64,000 bases of DNA. It comes from Gammaproteobacteria bacterium (lineage in GTDB: Bacteria > Pseudomonadota > Gammaproteobacteria > Nevskiales > Nevskiaceae). Below are positions 56,547 to 64,000 of the stretch, one piece after another; within the stretch, counting starts at the first letter, position 1, and each line of letters starts with the position of its first letter. The notes beneath the pieces were generated by a model, which worked only from the letters and a program-made list of their open reading frames with translations, did not search any database and was not told the DNA's origin. The stretch lies in the NCBI GenBank assembly GCA_026398815.1, contig JAPLSA010000014.1, positions 1 to 64,000 on the forward strand, written 5' to 3'. The position numbers and the translations under genes are program-made.

Positions 56547-58589
56547 TCACCAGATGCTGACCCGCGCCTCCGGCGGCAGGTACATCTTGTCGCCCGGCTT
56601 GACGTTGAAAGCGTTGTAGAAGCCGTCCTGGTTGACCAGCGTGCCGTTGCCCCGGATTGCCGACGGCGAGTGCGGGTCCACAGTCAGACGGCGGATCGCT
56701 TCCGGCTCGCGATCCTTGCCGCGCCAGACCTGGGCCCAGCCGAGATAGAACCGCTGGTCGCCGGTCAGGCCGTCGATCACCGGCGCTTCCTTGCCGCCGA
56801 GCGACAGCTTGTAGGCCCGATAGGCGATGGCCAGTCCGGAGTTGTCGGCGATGTTTTCGCCCAAGGTCAGCTCACCGTTGACGTGATAGCCCTTCACCGG
56901 TTCGTAGGCCGCGTACTGGGCCACCAGCGCCGCCGTGCGCGCCTTGAAGTTCTTCAGATCCTCGTCGGTGAACCACTGGCGCAGATTGCCGTCGCCGTCG
57001 TACTGGCCGCCCTGGTCATCGAAACCGTGGCTGATCTCGTGCCCGATCACCGCGCCGATGCCGCCGTAGTTGGCCGCGTCATCAGCCGCGATGTTGAAGA
57101 ACGGCGGCTGCAGGATCGCCGCCGGGAACACGATCTCGTTCTTCTCTGGGTTGTAGTAGGCATTCACCGTCTGCGGCGTGATGCCCCACTCCTCGCGATC
57201 GATCGGCTTGCCGAGCTTGGACACTTCCATCTGGTAGCTCACCGCACGCGACCGGGCGACATTGCCGACCAGGTCATCGGCGACGATCACCAGCTTCGAA
57301 TAATCCTTCCAGCGCAGCGGATAGCCGATCTTCGGCGAGAACTTGGCCAGCTTCGCCCGCGCCTCCTTCCGGGTCGCCTCGGTCATCCACGGCAGCGTAT
57401 CGACCGAGTTCTTGTAGGCAGCCAGCAGATTGCCGACCAGCAGCTCCATCCGCGCCTTGTTCTCCGGCGGAAAATGCTGGGCGACGTACAGCTTGCCCAG
57501 CGCTTCGCCGACCGCGCTTTCCACCAGCTCCACCCCCCGCTTCCAGCGCGGCCGGTTTTCCGGAATGCCGCGCAGCACGGTGCCGTAGAACGCGAAGTTC
57601 TCGTCCACGAATGCCTTCGGCAGGTACGGCGCGTACTCGCTGATCACCCGCCACTGCAGGTAGGTCTTCCAGGTCGCCAGCGGCACGGTTTCCATCAGCC
57701 GCGCCATGCCGGTGAGATAGCTCGGCTGACTGACGATCAGATAATCCAGCTTGCCGGCAAGCCCGGCCGCTGCCAGCCAGGCCGTGAAATCGAAGCCCGG
57801 CGCCAGCGCCGCCAGCCGCGTCAGCTCGACCTTGTTGTAGGTCTTCTGCGGATCGCGGTTATCGATCTTCGTCCACTGGATCTTCGCCAGCGCCGCCTCG
57901 AACCCGTACACCGCCCGCGCCTTCGCCGCCGCCTCGGGATCGCCGGCCAGCTTCAGCATCTTCTCGATGTGCGCCTGGTACTGGCGGCGGGTCTGGACGT
58001 ACTTCTCGGTATCCGCCAGGTAATAGTCCCGATCCGGCAAGCCGAGGCCGTACTGGTACAGATCGACGATGTAGCGCGTCGAATCCTTGTTGTCCTGATG
58101 CACGAACGGCACGAACGGCGTGCCGACGCCGAGGATCGTCAGCGTCGCCATCGTCGACGCCACGCCCTTGGCATCCGGGATCGCGGCGATGCCCTTCAGC
58201 GCATCCTCCAGCCCCTTCAGCCCGCGCCCCTCGACCGTCGCCTCGTCCATGAAGCTCCGGTACAGATCACCGATCTGCTGCGTCTCGCTGCCCGGCTTTG
58301 CGCCACTCGTCGTGCTCGCCTTCTCGACGATCGCCTTCAGATTCGCCTCGGCCTCATCCGACAGCTGCTTGAATGCCCCGTAACGCGCCTTGTCGGCCGG
58401 AATCTCGTAATTGTCGAGCCACTTGCCGTTCAGGTGCCGGTACAGATCGTCCTGCGGACGAACCGCAGCGTCGATGTACTGGCCGTCGATGCCGGATGTC
58501 AGCGGCAGCGCCGGCTTCGGCGCTTCGGCGGTCTTGCCGCAAGCGGCCAGCAAGGTGACGGCCGAAGCCATCAGGATCGTGCGTTTCAC
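56547..58589 (-). CDS. M13 family metallopeptidase (neprilysin/PepO-like)
   Basis: Lipoprotein signal; NEIVFPAAILQPPFF, VIGHEISHGFDDQGGQYDGDGNL, ENIADNSGLAIAYRAY, CxW-like VSIW C-terminus region. Confidence 0.96.
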   Translation of the reverse strand: MKRTILMASAVTLLAACGKTAEAPKPALPLTSGIDGQYIDAAVRPQDDLYRHLNGKWLDNYEIPADKARYGAFKQLSDEAEANLKAIVEKASTTSGAKPGSETQQIGDLYRSFMDEATVEGRGLKGLEDALKGIAAIPDAKGVASTMATLTILGVGTPFVPFVHQDNKDSTRYIVDLYQYGLGLPDRDYYLADTEKYVQTRRQYQAHIEKMLKLAGDPEAAAKARAVYGFEAALAKIQWTKIDNRDPQKTYNKVELTRLAALAPGFDFTAWLAAAGLAGKLDYLIVSQPSYLTGMARLMETVPLATWKTYLQWRVISEYAPYLPKAFVDENFAFYGTVLRGIPENRPRWKRGVELVESAVGEALGKLYVAQHFPPENKARMELLVGNLLAAYKNSVDTLPWMTEATRKEARAKLAKFSPKIGYPLRWKDYSKLVIVADDLVGNVARSRAVSYQMEVSKLGKPIDREEWGITPQTVNAYYNPEKNEIVFPAAILQPPFFNIAADDAANYGGIGAVIGHEISHGFDDQGGQYDGDGNLRQWFTDEDLKNFKARTAALVAQYAAYEPVKGYHVNGELTLGENIADNSGLAIAYRAYKLSLGGKEAPVIDGLTGDQRFYLGWAQVWRGKDREPEAIRRLTVDPHSPSAIRGNGTLVNQDGFYNAFNVKPGDKMYLPPEARVSIW

Positions 58590-58855
58590 GGAATTTCAAC
58601 CTCGTCGAAGGAATGCGGACAGCCGCGCGCCGCGCGGCCCAGATTCGTCTGATACCGGCAACGCACTAAAGGTTGCAAGCCAAGTGCACCGGAAGCCCGC
58701 TCCGAGATAGCTCCGTTGGGATTCCGTTGCACTTCTGCGAGGACTTCGGTGCGCTCATCGCCAACCCTTATCTGGCCGACCCGCATCGGCCAGCACCTCG
58801 TCCACCATCGCCAGAGCTCGCGCGTGCCGTTCTGGCGTCCTTTTGGAGACTCACC

Positions 58856-60238
58856 ATGCCGAACATACTGCGCTGCGCATCCTCGCCAATCGATCCGCGC
58901 CAGACGCGACGCGCTCACCCGATATCGAGGCGTCAGCGGATCGCGCTCCTGCTGCCGCTGTTGGCCGGCCTCCAAGCGTGTTCTGCCCTCACGCATTACA
59001 ACAAGACGCAGTCAGTGGCGGCAGCGACGGAGCACGGGTCCGAGCTGATCCTGATAGATGCCAAGCAGCGTGTCGTCTTCCCGACGAATCACGAGCTTAA
59101 GGGCGCTGACGGCCAGAAAACGGCTGTCTTCCGCGCGTTCTGCGCCGAGCCGAGCCCGGATGCGCTGTCCGCACTGGCTGCGCAGTTCGGAGCATCGATA
59201 TCGATCGCGACGAAGGGCGAAGGCTCGCTCACCGGCGGACTTGCCGAAAGCGCCGCCAGCATCGGCTTGCGCACAGCGTCGATCCAGACGCTGCGGGACA
59301 GCATGTACCGCCAGTGCGAAGCCTTCGCCAATGGCGGAATGTCGAGGTTGAGCCTCGAAACGCTGCAGCGCCGCTTCCAGAGCACGATGGTGGCACTGCT
59401 CGCCATCGAACAGCTGACCGGCGCCGTTCGTGCGCCCGCCGTGATACTGAATGGTGCGACCGCAAGCAGCAGTGCCGAGTCGATCGCCAGCCTGACCCAG
59501 CAGACGGAAAGCGCCCGAACCGCGCTGGATCAGGCCAATACGGATGTCACCACCAAGGAACAGGCAGCAACCGCCGCCGCCGACAAGGCGAAGACAGCTG
59601 CTGACAAGGCCAAGGCGGATGCGGGCCAACAAGCCGTCGCCGACAAGGCCAAGACGGAGGCGGATGCCGCTGCCAAGGAGCTTGTCGCTGCACGAACAGT
59701 GGCCGATAACCGCAAGCAGGCGTTCGAAGCCATCGACGCGTCGCGTCGCGCCTCATTGACGGCCGGAGGCACGGCCGTTGCGGGCGGGGCCGCCACGTTC
59801 GCACCGACTACGGGCGGCCTGAATGCGGCTGCTGCGGCATCGGTATCGACTGCCGTCACCGAGATTGTTCGCGACACGCTGGCGTTGGGCTATGGCCGTG
59901 AGGTCTGCACCTCAATCATCGGCGAGGCCATCGAGGCAGGCGGCGCAGCCGCAAAACTTTTAAATGAGGACACAGGTGCCAAGGAGGTTCGCACTGCTTG
60001 TCTTGACCTGCTGAAGAAGGACATCAGCATGTACACCGCGCTAGAAAGACGTCTCGACGCGCATACCGGTCTGATGGCCTCGGTGTCAGGCTTGATCGAT
60101 CGCTGCGCAAAGGACCCGAAGTGCACGCTGGCTCCGGATCAGGTCACCCGCTTGGTCAAAGAGCTGGAGACGCTGCAAGCCGTTACCCCGCCGTTGGTGA
60201 TGCCAATGTCGGTATCGCCGACGCCGGCAAGCCGGTAA
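58856..60238 (+). CDS. uncharacterised lipoprotein with Ala/Lys coiled-coil segment
   Basis: Lipobox LLAGLQACSAL; DKAKTAADKAKADAGQQAVADKAKTEADAAAKEL helix; Gly/Ala linker TAVAGGAATFAPTTGG; no recognised family. Confidence 0.75.
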   Translation: MPNILRCASSPIDPRQTRRAHPISRRQRIALLLPLLAGLQACSALTHYNKTQSVAAATEHGSELILIDAKQRVVFPTNHELKGADGQKTAVFRAFCAEPSPDALSALAAQFGASISIATKGEGSLTGGLAESAASIGLRTASIQTLRDSMYRQCEAFANGGMSRLSLETLQRRFQSTMVALLAIEQLTGAVRAPAVILNGATASSSAESIASLTQQTESARTALDQANTDVTTKEQAATAAADKAKTAADKAKADAGQQAVADKAKTEADAAAKELVAARTVADNRKQAFEAIDASRRASLTAGGTAVAGGAATFAPTTGGLNAAAAASVSTAVTEIVRDTLALGYGREVCTSIIGEAIEAGGAAAKLLNEDTGAKEVRTACLDLLKKDISMYTALERRLDAHTGLMASVSGLIDRCAKDPKCTLAPDQVTRLVKELETLQAVTPPLVMPMSVSPTPASR

Positions 60239-60253
60239 CGGCGCATCCCAGCC

Positions 60254-61318
60254 ATGACCACTCTTCATACCGGCATCGCCGAAAGCCAGGACGACGCACA
60301 CCGCTGCTTTGCGCTGCGATACGCCGCGAACATCGCGGACGGCAAGCTCGGCCGCTATCTCGATCACGGGCGCGGCATGGTCACGGATGCGCTTGACGAG
60401 ATCGCCACCATCCACTGGATCAAGGATGGCGAGCAGGTAGTCGGCACCATGCGTTCGGTCTGGGGTGGCGCTGCGATTCCGGCGCACTACCGGCACTGGT
60501 ACGCGCTGGATCGCTTCGCCGATCTCGCGCCGACGCAGATCGCCTTCACGTCACGGTTGATCATCGCGCCGGCCTATCGCAGAACCGTTGCGCTGCAGTT
60601 ATTGCTGAACGCCTGCTACCGGCACGGCCGCGCCCGGGGCGTGTTGGTTGATTTCATGCACGCCTCGCCGGAGTTAATCGGCCTGTACGAGCGCATGGGC
60701 TACCAGTGCTTCGGGCCCGGCGTGCTGGCGACCGATGTCGGCCATCAGGTGCCGATGCTGCTGACTGCGGACGCCCACGACTGGCTGCGCGCCATCGATT
60801 CGCCCTTCGCCGCGTGCTGCGCGCCGTTCGCCGATACACGGAGCCGACGAGACTGGTTCCGCCGGCGTTGCGATGCCGACTACGCCGACGGCATGACGCC
60901 GGGCCTGCTCGGCAAGGAGGGCTTCATCGCGCGGCTGGCCCGCGAGGCGCCGCCCGAGGTGATCGAGGCGCTGCGCGCAAACCCGGAGCAGCTGCGGGGC
61001 AGCGCCCTGTTCGGCGCCCGCGCCGGCGACACGGTGGCCTGTAGCCGCGATCGCTTCGGCGCGCGTCTGGTGCTGCTGTCCGACACCGCCCACTGGCAGC
61101 TGGACGGCGTCGACGGCGCGGCGATCACGACGCCGCAGACGATCGATGCGTTCACCGTGCCGGCGGCACCCGAAAGCGAACGCCGGCTGATCGCCAGCCG
61201 CGATGCGCGGTTCCTGTGCCTGCCGGCGCAGTCGCCGGTTGCGGCGGGCCGGGCCGTGGTCGCGGCCGTCGGTGATCGCGATCCGGCAGTGGCCGCACCG
61301 CCATCACCGGCCCGCTGA
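60254..61318 (+). CDS. GNAT/autoinducer-synthase-like acyltransferase with extra C-terminal domain
   Basis: VVGTMRSVW, IAFTSRLIIAPAYRRTVALQLLLNACYRHGRARGVLVDFMHASPELIGLYERMGYQCFG GNAT-like core; about 150-residue C-terminal extension. Confidence 0.7.
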   Translation: MTTLHTGIAESQDDAHRCFALRYAANIADGKLGRYLDHGRGMVTDALDEIATIHWIKDGEQVVGTMRSVWGGAAIPAHYRHWYALDRFADLAPTQIAFTSRLIIAPAYRRTVALQLLLNACYRHGRARGVLVDFMHASPELIGLYERMGYQCFGPGVLATDVGHQVPMLLTADAHDWLRAIDSPFAACCAPFADTRSRRDWFRRRCDADYADGMTPGLLGKEGFIARLAREAPPEVIEALRANPEQLRGSALFGARAGDTVACSRDRFGARLVLLSDTAHWQLDGVDGAAITTPQTIDAFTVPAAPESERRLIASRDARFLCLPAQSPVAAGRAVVAAVGDRDPAVAAPPSPAR

Positions 61319-61339
61319 CCGACAACAGCAGCGCCCGCG

Positions 61340-62569
61340 CTACACCGCCCAGGTTTCGCGCAGCGTCTTCAGCGCCTTGATCCGCCGGGTCCGCAGTTCG
61401 GCGCCGATGGCGGCACCGGCGTAGCCGTCGGCGGTGACCGATGCCACCTGCACCGCCTGCGCGCGCTTCAGCGCTTCGCGTAGGTACAGCGGCTGCGGAT
61501 AGTCGCGGTCCTCAAGGCCGGTGCGGCCGCGGGCATCGCATTCGCAGGCGAGCAGGAATTCCTCGAAGCGGGCCGGCCGGCGCAGCGCGTCGAGGCGTTC
61601 CAGCAGCTGCATCAGGGTGCCGGGCGTCAGCTCGCGCGCCTGATGCACCAGCAGGTGCTCGCGGCAGACGTGGAGCGCCAGTTCGCGGCAGTCGGCCGGC
61701 ACCTTCAGCCGGGCGCTGAAGGCTTCGACGCAGGGCACGCCGCTGGCTTCGTGGCCGTAGTGGCTGGGCAGGATTTCCGCCGGGGTCAGCGCCTTGCCGA
61801 AGTCATGGCACAGCGCGGCATAGCGCACGGTCAGCGGCGCGTTGCAGCGGGCCGCGCAGTCGAGCGTCAGCATCACGTGCAGGCCGGTATCGATTTCCGG
61901 ATGGTGCTTCGCCGGCTGCGGCACGCCGAACAGCGCGTCCAGTTCCGGCATCAGCCGGGCCAGCGCGCCGCATTCGCGCAGGGTCGTGAAGTACAGCGAC
62001 GGCTGCGGCTGCATCAGTGCCCGCTCGGTTTCCTTCCAGACCCGCTCGGGCGTCAGGTGGTCGACTTCGCCGGCCTCGACCATCTGGCGCATCAGCGCCA
62101 GCGTGTCGGCCGCGACGGAGAACCCGAGGTAGGCGTAGCGCGAATGGAAACGGGCCGTGCGCAGCACCCGCACCGGATCTTCGGCGAAGGCGTCCGACAC
62201 ATGGCGCAGCAGCCGGGCATTGAGGTCGGCGACGCCGCCGTAAGGGTCGATCAGCGCGCCGGTTTCGTCCTCGGCCATCGCGTTGACGGTCAGGTCGCGG
62301 CGGATCAGGTCCTGTTCAAGCGTGACATCGGGGGCCGCGTAGACGGTGAAGCCGTGATAGCCGCGGCCGGACTTGCGCTCGGTGCGTGCCAGCGCGTGCT
62401 CTTCCTTGGTCTGAGGGTGCAGGAACACCGGGAAGTCCTTGCCGACCGGCTTGTAGCCGAGCGCCACCATCTCTTCCGGCGTGGCGCCGGTGACCACCCA
62501 GTCGTGCTCCAGCACCGGGCGATCGAGCAGGCGGTCGCGCACGGCGCCGCCGACGCGGTAGCGGCGCAT
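61340..62569 (-). CDS. cca: multifunctional CCA tRNA nucleotidyltransferase
   Basis: [59 protein letters not shown]-domain [16 protein letters not shown]...LCHDFGKA. Confidence 0.97.
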   Translation of the reverse strand: MRRYRVGGAVRDRLLDRPVLEHDWVVTGATPEEMVALGYKPVGKDFPVFLHPQTKEEHALARTERKSGRGYHGFTVYAAPDVTLEQDLIRRDLTVNAMAEDETGALIDPYGGVADLNARLLRHVSDAFAEDPVRVLRTARFHSRYAYLGFSVAADTLALMRQMVEAGEVDHLTPERVWKETERALMQPQPSLYFTTLRECGALARLMPELDALFGVPQPAKHHPEIDTGLHVMLTLDCAARCNAPLTVRYAALCHDFGKALTPAEILPSHYGHEASGVPCVEAFSARLKVPADCRELALHVCREHLLVHQARELTPGTLMQLLERLDALRRPARFEEFLLACECDARGRTGLEDRDYPQPLYLREALKRAQAVQVASVTADGYAGAAIGAELRTRRIKALKTLRETWAV

Positions 62570-64000
62570 CACGGCAGGCCTTCGTCACCGGCCACGACCG
62601 ACGGCTGCGCGATCGGCGCCAGCCACGGCTCCACCGGCTGCGGCTTGCCGTCAGCCGCCAACCAGGCGAACACCAGCGAATGCCACAGCACCCGCTGCAC
62701 GTAGTTGCGGGTTTCGTTGAACGGAATGTTCTCGATCCAGATATCCGCCGGCAGCGGTCGCTCCGGCAGCCAGCGGGCAGCGGCGTTGGGGCCGGCGTTG
62801 TAGCCGGCGATGGCGACCGGAACCTGGCCGGCAAAACGGTCGACCAGATCGCGCAGATGGGCCGCCCCCAGCGGCACGTTGGTGGCCGGATCGAACAGCG
62901 CGTCGCGGTTCGGCACCGGCCGCGCCCATTTGCGCGCAGTGCGGGCGGCGGTCTCGATCAGCATCTGGGTCAGGCCGTAGGCGTTGGCCGATGACACGGC
63001 ATCGGCGCGGTACAGGCTTTCCTGGCGCAGCAGGCCGTAGATCAAGGTCGGCGGCAGGCCGGACAGCGCCGCGCCGGCCTTGACCGGCGCGTCGTAGGGA
63101 CGCGGATAGAGGGTGGCGTAGTCGGTGAAGATCTTCTGCCGCGATGCCGTGGCCACACCCTGCTCGTACCAGCCCCAGCGCATCGGCAGGAACACGGCCT
63201 GCGGCCGGGCGGCGGCCTCCAGCGATTCGTAGGCGACCGCGAACTCCACCGACGCCGGCGTGCGCTGCGCGACCCGGAACAGCTCGCGCGCGCGGATGAA
63301 GCCGGGCAGCGCGTCGAGCCGGGCGATCCGCGCTTCGTCGACGCCGAGCGGCTGCGGATGCGGCGCGTAGCGGGCGCCCGCCTGGGCCGCCGCCAGCGCC
63401 GGATACCAGCCGTCTTCGGCAGCCAGCGTCGCCAGCTGCGCCTTGGCGGCTTCGTCGCCGCCAGCCGCCGCCGCCCGCGCCGACCAGTAGCGCCAGCGCT
63501 GCTCGCTGCGGCTGGCCTCCGGCAGCAGCGCGATGGCCCGCGTCACCTGCGGCCAGTCGCCGCTCCACAGCGCGGCACGCGCCCACCATTCGGCGGTCAC
63601 GACATCGACATCGGCCGGCAGCGTCTTCGCGAACCAGTCGAGCGCCGCCGGCTTGCGGCTCCAGGCCAAGCCCAGCGCCAGCGCCCGGGCGTAGCGGCTG
63701 GCGGCCGCGTCGTCGAGCCGGCGCGCCTCGCGCAGCGCAGCGAAACGCGCGGCGGCAGCTTCCGGGTCCTTGCGGGCGTGGCGCTGCCAGCCATCGAGCA
63801 AGGCTTCGTCGTCGACCGGCCGGGCCGGATCGGCGATCAGCGCGTCGAGCGCCTTCTGCGGCGCGTCGATCAGCGCCGCCCACTGACTGATTCGCGCGCG
63901 CGCATCCGCCGCCAGCGGTGTCGCGATCACCTTGGCCAGGGCGCCGTAGCCGTTGCCGGCCACCCGGCGCGCGCGCGCCTCGATCAGCGCCGGCGTCAGC
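62569..64000 (-). CDS. slt: soluble lytic murein transglycosylase (5' end outside window)
   Basis: [36 protein letters not shown]...[39 protein letters not shown]; frame open to the right window edge. Confidence 0.93.
   Translation of the reverse strand, partial: LTPALIEARARRVAGNGYGALAKVIATPLAADARARISQWAALIDAPQKALDALIADPARPVDDEALLDGWQRHARKDPEAAAARFAALREARRLDDAAASRYARALALGLAWSRKPAALDWFAKTLPADVDVVTAEWWARAALWSGDWPQVTRAIALLPEASRSEQRWRYWSARAAAAGGDEAAKAQLATLAAEDGWYPALAAAQAGARYAPHPQPLGVDEARIARLDALPGFIRARELFRVAQRTPASVEFAVAYESLEAAARPQAVFLPMRWGWYEQGVATASRQKIFTDYATLYPRPYDAPVKAGAALSGLPPTLIYGLLRQESLYRADAVSSANAYGLTQMLIETAARTARKWARPVPNRDALFDPATNVPLGAAHLRDLVDRFAGQVPVAIAGYNAGPNAAARWLPERPLPADIWIENIPFNETRNYVQRVLWHSLVFAWLAADGKPQPVEPWLAPIAQPSVVAGDEGLP

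Noticed and set aside
56670-58652. 660-aa plus-strand ORF
   Set aside because: Antisense to the M13 peptidase gene, which has clear HEISH and terminator support.

Overview
High-GC, apparently gammaproteobacterial chromosome segment, densely coded. The first ~33 kb and last ~8 kb are mostly housekeeping: glpK (5' truncated by the window), trkA, trkH, thrB, a CopG/RelE-type toxin-antitoxin pair, cstA/ybdD, an orphan TadG-like protein, def, LysM protein, dprA-smg-topA-tsaC-hemF, oxyR, aceE-aceF, several metallopeptidases, cca and a lytic transglycosylase (truncated by the window). The dominant accessory feature is an alginate biosynthesis/export/O-acetylation locus at about 38.98-56.09 kb, ordered algD-alg8-alg44-algK-algE-algG-algF-algX-algL-(TPR protein)-algJ-algI-algI'. 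Unusual aspects are the gene order, a periplasmic TPR protein between algL and algJ, two tandem AlgI-type MBOAT genes of which the first is divergent, an acidic linker in AlgK, a compositionally A/T-richer middle, and a repeat-flanked promoter-like leader. A second accessory islet at about 34.08-34.96 kb is an A/T-richer ORF with a PD-(D/E)XK-like motif, bounded by TTAGGCCTCAC / GTGAGGCCTAA and resembling a single integron-type gene cassette. Other points of interest are a secreted protein built of 11-residue repeats (36.65-37.30 kb) and an uncharacterised lipoprotein plus GNAT-like gene pair (58.86-61.32 kb). No tRNA, rRNA or CRISPR array was recognised by eye.
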